64,000 nt of DNA from an uncultured Roseobacter sp. (GCF_947492555.1 NZ_CANLNE010000002.1:425501-489500), one strand, 5' to 3'. Counted from the first letter of the stretch, positions 45,937-56,506 are shown. Numbers and translations: made by a program. The notes: a model not told the origin generated them from the letters alone.

Positions 45937-46071
45937 TCAGGCCGCTTTGGTGACCGGCGCGCCCGTGTAGCTTGTGTCATCTACTTTCACGACGATACGC
46001 CCGTCGGGCAATGCCCTCACGTATAGCCCCTGAATCGACACAGCACTCCCCAGAGTGATCGTCCGTAACAT
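45937..46071 (-). CDS. Conserved-looking 44-residue protein, unknown function
   Basis: Minus-strand frame MLRTITLGSAVSIQGLYVRA, then LPDGRIVVKVDDTSYTGAPV and TKAA, stop at 45937. The Shine-Dalgarno GGAGGAG (46078-46084) is 6 bases before ATG 46071, among the best in the window. No signal peptide or helix is evident; alternating V/I/L and G/D/T suggest a small beta-rich domain. The strong terminator at 45882-45915 follows it. I see no known family motif. Confidence 0.8.
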   Translation of the reverse strand: MLRTITLGSAVSIQGLYVRALPDGRIVVKVDDTSYTGAPVTKAA

Positions 46072-46200
46072 GTCGTTCTCCTCCCCAGGATAATGACTAT
46101 GAAACAGTTATCTCAGTTTGATTAAATTACCATAAACAAAATTCGTGTTTTCCTCTAATAGGCGAAAAATTGCGAACAATGTCGCCCGCAGCGAGATTGC

Positions 46201-46599
46201 CTACAGCCAATCGCGCAGAATAGGGATCAAAGGCACGTCCGCAGCCGGCATCGGGTAGTCCCTGAGGGCTGTCGGCCGCACCCATTTCAATGTCTGATTT
46301 TCGCGTGACATCGGGGTGCCTTCCCACTTGCGGCAGGCAAAAAGCGGCATCAGCAGGTGAAAGTCATCGTAGCTGTGGCTCGCAAAGGTCAGCGGGGCCA
46401 GGCAGGAGGCCCATGTATTGATCCCCAGCTCTTCTTCCAGTTCGCGGATCAACGCCACTTCGGGTGTCTCGCCCGGCTCGACTTTGCCGCCGGGAAACTC
46501 CCAGAGACCGGCCATGGATTTGCCTTCGGGCCGTTGCGCCAGCAGGACGCGCCCATCCACATCAATCAGGGCGACAGCGGAAACGAGAACAGTTTTCAT
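46201..46599 (-). CDS. mutT: 8-oxo-dGTP pyrophosphatase MutT
   Basis: Removes oxidised dGTP before it enters DNA. The 132-residue product has the complete Nudix box (GGKVEPGE...RELEEELGI) preceded by MAGLWEFPGG, which is MutT-like. It sits 5 bases after argJ in the ppiC-argJ-mutT transcript. The long AT-rich gap on its 3' side holds only the 44-codon gene. Confidence 0.92.
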   Translation of the reverse strand: MKTVLVSAVALIDVDGRVLLAQRPEGKSMAGLWEFPGGKVEPGETPEVALIRELEEELGINTWASCLAPLTFASHSYDDFHLLMPLFACRKWEGTPMSRENQTLKWVRPTALRDYPMPAADVPLIPILRDWL

Positions 46600-46604
46600 G
46601 GAGG

Positions 46605-47831
46605 TCAGGACCGGTAATCGGCGTTGATGTCGATGTAGCCGTGGGTCAGATCGCAGGTCCAGACGGTGGCCCTGCCATCCCCCAAACCGATGTCCACGCC
46701 GATGAACAACTCCTGGCCTTTCATATGTGCGGCTGCCTGTGTCTCGTCATAGCCCGCGCTGACCCATCCTTTTTCGGCCACGACCACGTCACCAAACCGG
46801 ATCGACAGCAGATCGCGATCCGCCGCCGCACCGGATTTGCCCACGGCCATGACCACACGGCCCCAATTGGGATCTTCGCCTGCAATGGCGGTCTTCACCA
46901 GTGGGGAGTTCGCGATGGAAAGGGCGTGCGTTTTGGCGTCGGTATCCGTTTTGGCGCCGGTGACGCAGATCTCCACGAACTTCGTGGCGCCTTCACCATC
47001 CCGCACAACCTGATGCGCCAGCTCCAGCATCACCCCATGCAGCGCGTCGGAAAAGGCGAGATCACCGCTGACATCCACGCCCGATGCGCCCGTTGCCGCC
47101 ACCAGAAGCGTGTCGGAGGTCGAGGTGTCACTGTCGACCGTAATGCAGTTGAAGGTGCTGGCGTTGTGACCCGACACCATCGCCTGAAGTTCCGCTTGCG
47201 GTATTTTCGCATCCGTAAAGATATAGACCAGAATCGTCGCCATGTCCGGCGCGATCATGCCCGAGCCTTTAGCGATGCCCGCGATGGTGACGGCTCTGCC
47301 CGCTATATCGACCGTGGCGCTGGTCCCCTTGGGGAAGGTGTCTGTCGTCATGATGGCCCGCGCTGCCGCGGCGATGCCTTTTGCGTCTTGTGTGTCAGAC
47401 AGAGTTTTCAGATGCGCGGTGATGCGGTCGAAGGGCAACGGCTCTCCGATCACCCCGGTTGAAGAGGTAAAAACACGCTCTTGCGGGATATTGCAGGCGG
47501 TGGCAGCGGCAAGGGTGATGGCACCCACCGCATCTTCTCCATTGCGCCCGGTAAAGGCGTTTGCGTTGCCCGAGTTGACGAGAATAGCGGCCCCGGAGTC
47601 GGCATCCCCCCCCAGCTTGGCCTGACAGTCCAACACTGGTGCAGCCCGGGTCGCCGAGGTGGTAAAGACACCGGCAATCGCCGTGCCGGGTGACATGCAT
47701 GCAAGCATGACGTCATCGCGTCCCTGATACCGAACACCGGCAGCGATGGTGGCAAATGTCACACCCTCGACAGCGGGCAGGTCCGGAAACGCCTTGGGCG
47801 CCAGCGGCGAAACCGCGGAAATCTTGGCCAT
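46605..47831 (-). CDS. argJ: Bifunctional glutamate N-acetyltransferase/ornithine acetyltransferase ArgJ
   Basis: Transfers acetyl from N-acetylornithine to glutamate in cyclic arginine synthesis, and may also use acetyl-CoA. The 408-residue precursor is expected to self-cleave before T199 in KGSGMIAPDMATIL, where T199 becomes the nucleophile. Starts 2 bases after the PPIase stop, so they share a transcript. argG is 29 kb away. Confidence 0.94.
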   Translation of the reverse strand: MAKISAVSPLAPKAFPDLPAVEGVTFATIAAGVRYQGRDDVMLACMSPGTAIAGVFTTSATRAAPVLDCQAKLGGDADSGAAILVNSGNANAFTGRNGEDAVGAITLAAATACNIPQERVFTSSTGVIGEPLPFDRITAHLKTLSDTQDAKGIAAAARAIMTTDTFPKGTSATVDIAGRAVTIAGIAKGSGMIAPDMATILVYIFTDAKIPQAELQAMVSGHNASTFNCITVDSDTSTSDTLLVAATGASGVDVSGDLAFSDALHGVMLELAHQVVRDGEGATKFVEICVTGAKTDTDAKTHALSIANSPLVKTAIAGEDPNWGRVVMAVGKSGAAADRDLLSIRFGDVVVAEKGWVSAGYDETQAAAHMKGQELFIGVDIGLGDGRATVWTCDLTHGYIDINADYRS

Positions 47832-47833
47832 CG

Positions 47834-48703
47834 TTATTCCAGAAGGTCTGTCTGTTTCAGCACCGCCGGGTCGACTTCCAGATCGGCAGGGACCTGAACA
47901 TCCGCCGCATCGGTTGCGTCCCGGATCGCTTCCTGCGCCGCAATCTGACTGAGTTCCTGGGTCAACTCTTCCCGGACATCTTCCAGCGCCGGGATATCCG
48001 CTTTGCGCGTTTCGTTGAGCTTGATGATGTGCCAGCCGAACTGGGTCTGCACCGGGGCCGAAACCTCACCCACCTCAAGCGCGATGGTCGCGGCCTCGAA
48101 CGCAGGCACCATCATACCGGCGCCGAACCACCCCAACTCCCCACCGTTCGGACCGGACGGCCCCGTCGATTTTTCCCGCGCGGTGGCGCCGAAATCTGCA
48201 CCCCCGTCAATGGTTTCCTTGACGGCCAAGGCGGCCTCTTCGGTTTCCACCAGAATATGGGAGGCGTTGTATTCCTCTTCGGGATCGATATCCCCGAATT
48301 GCCGATCATAGAGCGCCTGGAGGGCTTCGTCTGTGATCGCGTCCTGCAACACGGCCTCTACGACTTCGCCAGCCACCAGCGAACGGCGTTCATTCTCCAG
48401 CGATTTGGTGATCCGCAGGGGCAATTCGCCTTCGAAGTTCTGCGCCAGGGCACTTTGTTGAACCAGCTGCTCCAGAATGCCGTCATAAAGGACTTTGTCA
48501 TCCAGCTGCTGATATTGTTGCGGCAGGCTGGCGCGCGCAACGATCATGTGACCCAGTGTGATCTCGACACCATTAACCGTCGCGACAACCGTTTCAGCGG
48601 TGGGCGGCTCCGCATCGGTTTCCGTTTCTGTCTGGGCCCAGGACGGCATAGCCAATGTGACCAGCAGCGCGGCGCTGGCCATGAGGGTGAGGTGTTTTTG
48701 CAT
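47834..48703 (-). CDS. Parvulin-type peptidyl-prolyl isomerase, periplasmic
   Basis: 289 residues. Signal peptide MQKHLTLMASAALLVTLAMP..WAQ, a SurA/PrsA-like N-terminal helical part, then a PpiC rotamase domain (about 130-240) with ASHILVETEEAA, STGPSGPNGGELGWFG and FGWHIIKL. It assists folding of exported proteins. ATG 48703 has AAGGA 7 bases before it. Divergent from secA: the folding and export genes face each other across 173 bp. Confidence 0.9.
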   Translation of the reverse strand: MQKHLTLMASAALLVTLAMPSWAQTETETDAEPPTAETVVATVNGVEITLGHMIVARASLPQQYQQLDDKVLYDGILEQLVQQSALAQNFEGELPLRITKSLENERRSLVAGEVVEAVLQDAITDEALQALYDRQFGDIDPEEEYNASHILVETEEAALAVKETIDGGADFGATAREKSTGPSGPNGGELGWFGAGMMVPAFEAATIALEVGEVSAPVQTQFGWHIIKLNETRKADIPALEDVREELTQELSQIAAQEAIRDATDAADVQVPADLEVDPAVLKQTDLLE

Positions 48704-48876
48704 GGATTGGTCCTTGGGCTGCGTCACGGCAGGGCGCGACATTGACACGGTTTGGCGTGACCCTTACATCGCCCTATGGGCGCGGCTAGGGTGCTGCGTT
48801 CCCTTTCTATCTATGGGCTGTGCCGCAGACGAGCAAGCAAATCGGCGCCATTCCCTAAACTTCGGCTGGAGAACGC

Positions 48877-51588
48877 ATGCTGGGCATCGGAACAATCGCA
48901 AAAAAGGTCTTTGGGACACCAAACGACCGCAAAGTCAAAGCGACCCGCCCGCTGATCGAAAAGATCAACGCGCTAGAGCCAGAGTTCGAAAAACTGAGCG
49001 ACGATGGCATCAAGGAAAAGACCGAAGAGCTGCGCAAGCGCGCTCTGGATGGCGAAAACCTTGACGACCTGCTGCCCGAAGCTTTTGCCAACTGCCGTGA
49101 AGCGGCGCGCCGGGCGCTGGGCCTGCGCGCCTTTGATACGCAGCTCATGGGGGCGGTGTTCCTGCATCAGGGCAATATCGCGGAACAGAAGACCGGTGAG
49201 GGCAAGACGCTGACCGCGACATTTGCCGCCTACCTGAACGGTCTGACCGGCAAGGGTGTGCACATCGTCACCGTGAACGAATACCTTGCCAAACGCGATG
49301 CCGCCTGGATGGGTCAGGTCTTTGGCGCGCTGGGTCTGACCACGGGTGTGGCCTATTCCGAGATGTCCGAGGAGGACAAGCGCAACGCCTATGGCAGTGA
49401 CATCACCTATGCGACGAATAACGAGCTTGGGTTTGACTATCTGCGCGACAATATGAAGTCGGAGCTGAGCCAGATTTTCCAGAAGCATCACAACTTCGCG
49501 ATTGTGGACGAGGTGGATTCGATCCTGATCGACGAAGCCCGCACGCCCTTGATCATTTCCGGTCCAGCGCAGGATCGGTCCGAGATGTACAAAACCATCG
49601 ATGTGGTGATCCCGGAGCTGGATGAGAGCCATTTCGAGCTTGACGAAAAGACCCGGAACGTGACCTTCACGGATGAAGGCAACGAATTCCTGGAAGATCT
49701 GCTGCGGTCGCGCGAGTTGTTGGAAGAGGGACAAACCCTCTACGATCCGGAAAGCACGACCATCGTGCACCACGTGAACCAGGGCCTTCGGGCGCACAAG
49801 CTGTTTCAGCGCGACAAGGACTATATCGTCCGCGATAACGAGGTGGTGCTGATTGACGAATTCACCGGCCGGATGATGGCAGGACGCCGTCTGTCGGACG
49901 GTTTGCACCAGGCGATTGAGGCCAAGGAACACGTGGCCATCAAACCCGAGAACGTGACGCTGGCCTCGGTGACCTTCCAGAACTACTTCCGTCTTTATGA
50001 CAAGCTGGCAGGCATGACCGGGACGGCGCTGACCGAAGCAGAAGAGTTCCAGGAAATTTACGGGCTGGGTGTTGTCGAGGTACCCACTAACAGGCCGATT
50101 GCCCGGATTGACGATGACGATCAGGTCTACCGCACCGTGCGCGAGAAATACTCCGCCATGCTGGATCAGATCAAGGAAAGCAATGCCAAGGGCCAGCCGG
50201 CGCTGGTTGGCACCACCTCGATCGAGAAGTCCGAAGTGCTGAGCAAGATGCTGACGGACGCCGGGATCAAGCACAACGTTCTGAACGCGCGCCAGCACGA
50301 GCAGGAGGCGCAGATCGTCGCGGACGCGGGCAAATTCGGCGCGGTGACCATCGCGACCAACATGGCTGGTCGCGGGACGGACATCCAGTTGGGTGGCAAT
50401 GTGGACATGCAGGTGATGAACGCCATTGCAGCTGATCCTGACGCCGATCCGGAAGAGATACGGGCAAAGGTTGAAGCCGAGCACGCAGATGAGAAATCCA
50501 AAGTGCTGGAGGCAGGTGGCCTCTATGTTCTGGCCTCCGAACGCCATGAAAGCCGACGGATCGACAACCAGCTGCGCGGTCGCTCTGGCCGTCAGGGAGA
50601 CCCCGGCCGGTCGTCGTTTTACCTGAGCCTCGAAGACGATCTTATGCGTATTTTTGGGTCCGAACGTCTCGAAAAGGTGCTGACAACGCTTGGCCTCAAG
50701 GAGGGGGAAGCCATCATTCACCCCTGGGTCAACAAGTCACTGGAGCGGGCACAGGCCAAGGTCGAAGGGCGCAATTTCGACATCCGCAAGCAGCTCTTGA
50801 AGTTCGATGACGTGATGAACGAGCAGCGCAAAGTGGTCTTCACCCAGCGTCGGGATATCATGGAAGCCGCCGATCTCAGCGAGATAACGACCGACATGCG
50901 CCACCAGGTGATCGACGATATGATCGATCAGTACCTGCCGCCGAATACCTATGCGGACCAATGGGACTCCGAAGGTCTTTATGAGGCGGTGAAAGACCAG
51001 CTCGGCGTTGACGTGGCGGTCATGGACTGGGTCGAAGAAGAAGGCGTCGATGATGAGGCGATCCAGGAGCGTCTGGTTGCGGCCACTGACGAATTCATGG
51101 CGAACAAGGCCGAACAGTTCGGCTCCGAGAACATGCGCAACATTGAAAAGCAGCTTTTGCTGCAGGCCATTGACAGCAAGTGGCGCGAGCATCTGCTGAC
51201 GCTGGAACACCTGCGATCTGTTGTCGGGTTCCGCGGATATGCCCAGCGTGATCCGCTGAACGAGTACAAGAACGAGTCCTTTCAGCTTTTTGAAGGCATG
51301 CTCGATAGCCTGCGGTCGGACGTTACGCAGAAGCTTTCGCAGATCCGGCCTCTGTCCGAAGAAGAGCAACGCGAGATGCTTGAACAGATGCGGGCACAGC
51401 AGGCAGCGGCTCAGACTGCGGCAGCCGTTGCGACGGCGGGCAGTGCGGCAGCCGGTGAATCGGGCGGTGATGCGGCACCAGGCTTTGTCGAAGACGATCC
51501 GTCGACCTGGGGAAATCCCGGGCGGAACGAGCAATGCCCTTGTGGGTCTGGAAAAAAGTTCAAACACTGTCACGGACGCCTCGTCTAA
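48877..51588 (+). CDS. secA: Preprotein translocase ATPase SecA
   Basis: Motor of the Sec pathway. The 903-residue product has the nucleotide motif TGEGKT near residue 106, the two helicase-like domains, the preprotein cross-linking domain and the C-terminal zinc tail [13 protein letters not shown] (C887, C889, C898, H899), which binds SecB. GGAG precedes ATG 48877. The two envelope genes downstream are not classic Sec genes. Confidence 0.97.
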   Translation: MLGIGTIAKKVFGTPNDRKVKATRPLIEKINALEPEFEKLSDDGIKEKTEELRKRALDGENLDDLLPEAFANCREAARRALGLRAFDTQLMGAVFLHQGNIAEQKTGEGKTLTATFAAYLNGLTGKGVHIVTVNEYLAKRDAAWMGQVFGALGLTTGVAYSEMSEEDKRNAYGSDITYATNNELGFDYLRDNMKSELSQIFQKHHNFAIVDEVDSILIDEARTPLIISGPAQDRSEMYKTIDVVIPELDESHFELDEKTRNVTFTDEGNEFLEDLLRSRELLEEGQTLYDPESTTIVHHVNQGLRAHKLFQRDKDYIVRDNEVVLIDEFTGRMMAGRRLSDGLHQAIEAKEHVAIKPENVTLASVTFQNYFRLYDKLAGMTGTALTEAEEFQEIYGLGVVEVPTNRPIARIDDDDQVYRTVREKYSAMLDQIKESNAKGQPALVGTTSIEKSEVLSKMLTDAGIKHNVLNARQHEQEAQIVADAGKFGAVTIATNMAGRGTDIQLGGNVDMQVMNAIAADPDADPEEIRAKVEAEHADEKSKVLEAGGLYVLASERHESRRIDNQLRGRSGRQGDPGRSSFYLSLEDDLMRIFGSERLEKVLTTLGLKEGEAIIHPWVNKSLERAQAKVEGRNFDIRKQLLKFDDVMNEQRKVVFTQRRDIMEAADLSEITTDMRHQVIDDMIDQYLPPNTYADQWDSEGLYEAVKDQLGVDVAVMDWVEEEGVDDEAIQERLVAATDEFMANKAEQFGSENMRNIEKQLLLQAIDSKWREHLLTLEHLRSVVGFRGYAQRDPLNEYKNESFQLFEGMLDSLRSDVTQKLSQIRPLSEEEQREMLEQMRAQQAAAQTAAAVATAGSAAAGESGGDAAPGFVEDDPSTWGNPGRNEQCPCGSGKKFKHCHGRLV

Positions 51589-51695
51589 CCTGTCTGCCTT
51601 CTTCTTGCCTGAATGACTCCTCTCCGCGGTCACAACTCAGCCGTGTTTACCTTTCATTAAGGTTTTGTCCGACTGGTGGAGAGGGATCAAAACAG

Positions 51696-52724
51696 ATGTC
51701 GCATAAGACAGAAATCATGACGGCTGTAGGCACCTTAGCCTGCGCTGTCGGCATCGGTTTCGTGATGCAGAGCGGCGAAGTTGCCGAGCTTCGTTATGGA
51801 TCCGCGCAGGCGTCTCCCGAAAAGCTGAAAGTGCAAAGCGCATTGCCGCTGGATGTCATTGAATTCCCCGACACACCGTTTTCCAAAGATGAACCGGCAT
51901 TGGACATCAGCGAAATCATCCTGACCTCTGCCGATGTCGAGACTTTGCGTAAACTGCCAACACTGGATGAACCGGTTTTGGTCTACGCCTCAGCGGTCAG
52001 TCCTCTTTATGAGCCTGTCGCGCCTGAGAGTCGCCCAAAACATCTATGCCCCGTGAAATTGTCCGCCGAGCCCTTTGCCGCCGCTATGGTAAAGCTGAGC
52101 CTGACAGCCCCGTGCATGCAGAACGAACGGGTGACTGTGCGCCACGATGGACTGGAATTCACTGAAACCACATCCGCGTCCGGCGGGTTGGACATGACCG
52201 TACCGGCTCTGGCCGAAGATGCGAAATTCGACGTCATATTTGTCAATGAGTACATGGCGCATGCTCAGGCATCGGTGCCCAGCGTTTCGCTCTATGATCG
52301 CGTGGCCGTCCAGTGGGAAGGCAACAACACCGTTCAGCTTCACGTACGGGAGTTCGGTGCCCATTATGGTGAATCAGGTCACGTTTGGGCCGGTGCCATG
52401 CGCGACATTTCGGTTGTGACGGATGGATCTGGTGGCTTTCTGACACGCCACGGGGACAGTGCCGCTGCAAACGCCAGAATGGCCGAAGTTTATACCTATC
52501 CGGCGAAGATCGCGCAGACCATAGACGCGCTGGAAGTCAGCATTGAGACGGAAGTCACAGCGGCCAACTGCGGTCGCGAAGTAGAGGCAACCGCGTTGAA
52601 ACTGATGAGCGGAACCGCGCTGCCGGCCCGCACGGTATCACTCTCCGTGCCAGGATGTGGAGCCGTTGGCAACTTTCTGGTGTTGAATAATCCGCTCGAA
52701 GACCTGACAGTCGCATCGAACTGA
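51696..52724 (+). CDS. Membrane-anchored or exported protein of unknown function
   Basis: 342 residues. A short N-terminus (MSHKTEI) leads into one hydrophobic segment (about 8-24), then a large non-helical exported part with four later cysteines (in HLCPVKL, TAPCMQN, TAANCGRE and VPGCGAV) that could form disulfides. No family motif was recognised. GAGGGA lies about 10 bases before ATG 51696. It follows secA by 107 bp and precedes the PBP-OmpA gene by 22 bp, so the pair is probably co-transcribed. Confidence 0.8.
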   Translation: MSHKTEIMTAVGTLACAVGIGFVMQSGEVAELRYGSAQASPEKLKVQSALPLDVIEFPDTPFSKDEPALDISEIILTSADVETLRKLPTLDEPVLVYASAVSPLYEPVAPESRPKHLCPVKLSAEPFAAAMVKLSLTAPCMQNERVTVRHDGLEFTETTSASGGLDMTVPALAEDAKFDVIFVNEYMAHAQASVPSVSLYDRVAVQWEGNNTVQLHVREFGAHYGESGHVWAGAMRDISVVTDGSGGFLTRHGDSAAANARMAEVYTYPAKIAQTIDALEVSIETEVTAANCGREVEATALKLMSGTALPARTVSLSVPGCGAVGNFLVLNNPLEDLTVASN

Positions 52725-52746
52725 CACTGCGACGAGGTCCTTTCAA

Positions 52747-54306
52747 ATGAAATTGAGACGTGCGGCGGTTTTCGCTGCACTTTTTCTATGCAGTCTCTGG
52801 CTTCCTGCGGTCGCGCAAGATGTGACCCTGACATCGCGCGATGGCCGTATCGAGCTGACCGGTACCTTGCTTGGGTTTGACGGAGAGTTTTACCGCATCG
52901 ACACGCTCTACGGCGAATTGACTGTGGATGGCTCCGGCGTTTTGTGTGACGGGCCCGGCTGTCCAAATCTTCAGGACTACGTGGCAGAACTGAGTATCTC
53001 CGGATCGGCAACCATGGGCGCGGTCCTGATGCCCGCGCTCATCGAAGGGTTTGCCCTGCGTAATGGATATATTGCGCTGCGCATGGTCGAGGGAAAAACA
53101 CGTTTCAATTACAGCCTGACCGACGAACGGACTGGCAAGCTTGCAGCCGTCTTCTTCTTTCGCGTGACCAATACAGACGAAGGCTTTGCCGATCTGTTGG
53201 CCAATGAGGCGGATATTGTCATGGCGCTGCGTGAAATTCGCGAAGACGAGCTGTTGCGTGCCGCGGAAGCGGGCATGGGGGACATGACCGGCAACAACCG
53301 CAGCCGTGTGCTGGCCCTGGATGCCGTGGTGCCCATTGTTGCGCCGAACAATCCCGTCCGAGATATCTCGCCCGTTGATCTTGCACGCGCCTATGCGGGT
53401 CAGATCACCAATTGGTCCGACCTGGGGGGACCTGATGCGCCCATCGCCCTGCACGCGCCCGCGCCTGAAACCGGGTTGGGGCAGGCCATTGAGGATGAGA
53501 TCATCGCCCCTGCTCAACTGCAGATGTCATCGGAAATAATACGCCATGCGCGGGGTGCCGACTTGTCAGATCACGTGGCGCGGGACGCTTTTGCACTGGG
53601 TGTGGCGAGCTTTGCCGAGGTTGGAAACGCACAGGCCCTTACGCTGACAGGCGTTTGCGGGCGGCCCTTGCGCGCAACCCGGCGCACGATCAAGACAGAG
53701 GATTACCCGCTTACCGCCCCTATGTTCATCTACCTGCCCGCGCGCCGCCTGCCCAGGATCGCGCGCGAGTTTCTGGCCTATACACGTGGCCCCTCAGCGC
53801 AGATCGTGATCCGGCGCGCCGGGTTCGTTGATCAGGCTCCGGAAGAGGTGCCGGTGGACGATCAGGGCAACAGGTTTGTCAATGCAATCGCCTCTGCAGG
53901 CGCCGAGGTGCCGCTCTCCGAATTGCAACGCATGGTCTCCGTATTGTCACCCATGAAGCGGCTGACAACCTCCTTTCGCTTTGAGGCCGGGTCTGTTCGG
54001 CTGGATGCCCAGTCGCGCTCCAATATCCAGCAATTGGCACGCGGGCTGGAACAGGGTCGCTATGACGCGCGTAAGCTTTTGCTTGTCGGGTTCAGCGATG
54101 GTGAAGGTCCTGCTGAGGCCAACCGCGGCATTGCTTTGCGCCGCGCGGAGGCGGTGCGCAGCGCAATCATCGAGGCGGCGGAAACGGCCGATCTGGATCG
54201 TGTTGTGATAGATGTGGATGCCTTCGGTGAGGCGATGCCCATGGCCTGCGACGGCAGCGCCTGGGGGCGTCAGGCCAACCGCCGGGTCGAGGTCTGGGTG
54301 CGCTAA
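52747..54306 (+). CDS. Exported fusion of a phosphate-binding-like domain and an OmpA C-terminal domain
   Basis: 519 residues. Signal peptide ends about AVA-Q (23/24). Residues about 75-360 are PstS-like: SGSATMGAVLMPALIEGF near the start and DLARAYAGQITNWSDLGG later. Residues about 405-519 form an OmpA peptidoglycan-binding domain (GFSDGEGPAEANRGIALRR, ending NRRVEVWVR). A binding protein tethered to the wall is unusual and no Pst transporter genes are near. Known analogues couple phosphate-binding folds to OmpA, but its ligand is unproven. Confidence 0.88.
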   Translation: MKLRRAAVFAALFLCSLWLPAVAQDVTLTSRDGRIELTGTLLGFDGEFYRIDTLYGELTVDGSGVLCDGPGCPNLQDYVAELSISGSATMGAVLMPALIEGFALRNGYIALRMVEGKTRFNYSLTDERTGKLAAVFFFRVTNTDEGFADLLANEADIVMALREIREDELLRAAEAGMGDMTGNNRSRVLALDAVVPIVAPNNPVRDISPVDLARAYAGQITNWSDLGGPDAPIALHAPAPETGLGQAIEDEIIAPAQLQMSSEIIRHARGADLSDHVARDAFALGVASFAEVGNAQALTLTGVCGRPLRATRRTIKTEDYPLTAPMFIYLPARRLPRIAREFLAYTRGPSAQIVIRRAGFVDQAPEEVPVDDQGNRFVNAIASAGAEVPLSELQRMVSVLSPMKRLTTSFRFEAGSVRLDAQSRSNIQQLARGLEQGRYDARKLLLVGFSDGEGPAEANRGIALRRAEAVRSAIIEAAETADLDRVVIDVDAFGEAMPMACDGSAWGRQANRRVEVWVR

Positions 54307-54309
54307 AGC

Positions 54310-55071
54310 TCAGAGATAGCCTTCGCTGCGAAAACTCAACTCACGCGATTTACCGATGATCAGGTGGTCATGCAGCGTGAGCCCGAGGGCCTGACAAGCG
54401 GCGTTGATCTGATCCGTCATGGCGATATCGCCCTGTGAAGGTGTTGGATCGCCTGAAGGATGATTATGTACCAAAATCAAAGCGCTGGCATTCAACTCCA
54501 GCGCTCGCTTGGCAACTTCGCGTGGATAAACCGGCACATGATCGACAGTGCCCCGGGCCTGCTCTTCGTCGGCGATGACCACGTTCTTCCGGTCGAGGTA
54601 CAGTACGCGGAATTGTTCGGTCTCGCGATGCGCCATGGTTGTGTGACAGTAATCCAGCAAGGCGTCCCAACTGCTAACGACGTTTTGTTCGAGTACGCGG
54701 GCGCGGGCCATCCGGTGGGCCGAGGCTTCGACAATCTTGAGTTCGGTTATCACCGCCTCGCCAACGCCGGGCACATCGCGCAGCCGTTCCGCGGGCGCGG
54801 TCAACACGCGGTTGAAATCGCCAAACCGGTCCATCAGGGCGCGGGCCAGTGGCTTCACATCGCGGCGCGGGATTGCCCGGAACAGAACCAACTCTAACAT
54901 CTCATAATCCGGCATGGCGGCTGCGCCGCCTTCAGTGAAACGAAGGCGCAGACGCTTGCGGTGATCTGCGATGTAGGAGGGTGTCGTGCCGCTGGGAAGG
55001 GGGACAGGCTCCGCTTCGTCAAGCAGGAAGGGCAGGGTGGATTCGGCGAAGGTATGTGGGTCACGACTCAT
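54310..55071 (-). CDS. radC: RadC-family JAB/MPN domain protein
   Basis: 253 residues. A helix-hairpin-helix N-terminus (RLRDVPGVGEAVITELK) precedes the JAB metal site HNHPSGDPTPSQGD. Despite its name the link to DNA repair is weak; biochemical function is undecided. Its end is 3 bases from the convergent PBP-OmpA stop. Confidence 0.9.
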   Translation of the reverse strand: MSRDPHTFAESTLPFLLDEAEPVPLPSGTTPSYIADHRKRLRLRFTEGGAAAMPDYEMLELVLFRAIPRRDVKPLARALMDRFGDFNRVLTAPAERLRDVPGVGEAVITELKIVEASAHRMARARVLEQNVVSSWDALLDYCHTTMAHRETEQFRVLYLDRKNVVIADEEQARGTVDHVPVYPREVAKRALELNASALILVHNHPSGDPTPSQGDIAMTDQINAACQALGLTLHDHLIIGKSRELSFRSEGYL

Positions 55072-55288
55072 GTGCCTGACTTTGCGGAGTCATGGTTTCT
55101 GATTGGTTAACCCGAGATGTGAAATGAAGTTGGTGCGATGCGCATGATGATCCGACCTGCCCCACAACACCAAACATGTCGGGCTCATAGGCGACCGTCG
55201 ACCAGACAGGTAAGGTGGGCTTTAGGCCACCCTTTTGGTTTGCGTCTTCCGGAGGTTACAGAAATCGGGGCTTCACAGGCGATCTGGC
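55072..55288. other. Intergenic region radC-dnaJ
   Basis: No gene with a ribosome site is visible. It holds an imperfect hairpin (GGTGG...CCACC followed by CTTTT, about 55215-55236) that could be a weak plus-strand terminator, and the radC promoter must lie here or just upstream of 55071. Confidence 0.4.
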
Positions 55289-55311
55289 GAAACGCTCCAC
55301 CGGAGCGTTTC
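55289..55311 (-). terminator. Hairpin after dnaJ
   Basis: GAAACGCTCC (55289-55298), loop ACC, GGAGCGTTTC (55302-55311): perfect 10-bp stem, 12 bases past the dnaJ stop. The T-run is only three or four long on the minus strand, so it may act with Rho or stabilise the mRNA. Confidence 0.6.
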
Positions 55312-55323
55312 CAAGGCGCAAGA

Positions 55324-56478
55324 TCACCCTTTCATGGAGTCCCAGAAGGTTTTCACGGAGGAAAAGAAGCTGGAGGTCTCCGGGTTGTTGTTCTCGGAGA
55401 GGTCCTCGAATTCAGCCAGAAGTTCCTTTTGCCGGGCGGTCAGGTTCACCGGGGTTTCCACCGCCAATTCGATGAACATATCCCCTGATCCGGCGCCGCG
55501 CAGCGCGGGCATGCCCTTGCCGCGCAGACGCATCTGGCGACCGGATTGGCTGCCCGACGGGATTTGCACGCGCCCACGCCCGCCGTCGATGGTCGGTACT
55601 TCGATGGACCCGCCAAGAGCCGCCTTGGCCATGGAAACGGGTACGCGGCAGAAAAGGTTCCCACCCTCGCGCGAGAACAGTTCGTGTTCGATCACATCGA
55701 TGAAGATATAGAGATCGCCCGACGGTCCGCCCCGCATGCCCGCTTCGCCTTCACCAGCCAGACGGATGCGGGTGCCGGTTTCGACACCGGCGGGGATGTT
55801 CACGTTAAGCGCCCGCTCTTTTTCGATCCGGCCAGCGCCATTGCAGGATTTACAGGGATTATTGATGTGCTGACCCAGGCCGGAGCACGTCGGGCAGGTC
55901 CGTTCGACCGTGAAGAACCCCTGCTGAGCGCGCACTTTCCCCATGCCGGAACAGGTCGGGCAGGTGGTCGGTTCGGCGCCGCCCTCTGCGCCGGAGCCGT
56001 TGCAGCTGTCACAACCGACCGAGCCCGGTACGTTGATCGTCTTTTGCAGACCAGCGTAGGCGTCTTCGAGCGAGATGCGCAGATTGTAGCGCAGATCGGA
56101 GCCCCGTGCGGCCCGGCGTCCACCGCCGCCGCGTTGGCCACCCATGAAATCGCCGAAGAGGTCATCGAAGACATCCGAGAAGGCAGATCCAAAATCGCCC
56201 TGGCCGCCGCCAAACCCGCCGCCGGGACGGCCACCACCGCCGCCCATGCCGCCTTCGAAAGCGGCGTGACCAAAGCGGTCATAAGCTGCTTTCTTGTCTG
56301 CGTCTTTCAGAACTTCATAGGCCTCGTTGGCCTCTTTGAATTGCGATTCAGAGTCTGGATTGTCTTTGTTGCGATCCGGGTGCAGTTCCTTCGCCTTTTG
56401 GCGATACCCCTTCTTGATCTCGTCCGCAGAGGCGCCTTTGGCGACACCAAGTACGTCGTAATAATCACGTTTTGCCAT
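55324..56478 (-). CDS. dnaJ: Co-chaperone DnaJ (Hsp40)
   Basis: Delivers substrates to DnaK and stimulates its ATPase. The 384-residue product has a J domain with HPD (in LHPDRNKDN), a Gly/Phe linker ([12 protein letters not shown]), four CxxCxGxG zinc repeats ([32 protein letters not shown]) and the C-terminal substrate domain. It lies 77 bases after dnaK. Confidence 0.97.
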   Translation of the reverse strand: MAKRDYYDVLGVAKGASADEIKKGYRQKAKELHPDRNKDNPDSESQFKEANEAYEVLKDADKKAAYDRFGHAAFEGGMGGGGGRPGGGFGGGQGDFGSAFSDVFDDLFGDFMGGQRGGGGRRAARGSDLRYNLRISLEDAYAGLQKTINVPGSVGCDSCNGSGAEGGAEPTTCPTCSGMGKVRAQQGFFTVERTCPTCSGLGQHINNPCKSCNGAGRIEKERALNVNIPAGVETGTRIRLAGEGEAGMRGGPSGDLYIFIDVIEHELFSREGGNLFCRVPVSMAKAALGGSIEVPTIDGGRGRVQIPSGSQSGRQMRLRGKGMPALRGAGSGDMFIELAVETPVNLTARQKELLAEFEDLSENNNPETSSFFSSVKTFWDSMKG

Positions 56479-56506
56479 CCGGTAGGTCCCCTTACTGGAA
56501 CGTGAG

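Noticed and set aside
46099-46125. 8-codon frame MKQLSQFD on the plus strand near mutT
   Set aside because: No gene follows it on that strand, and the AGGA spacing alone is weak evidence.
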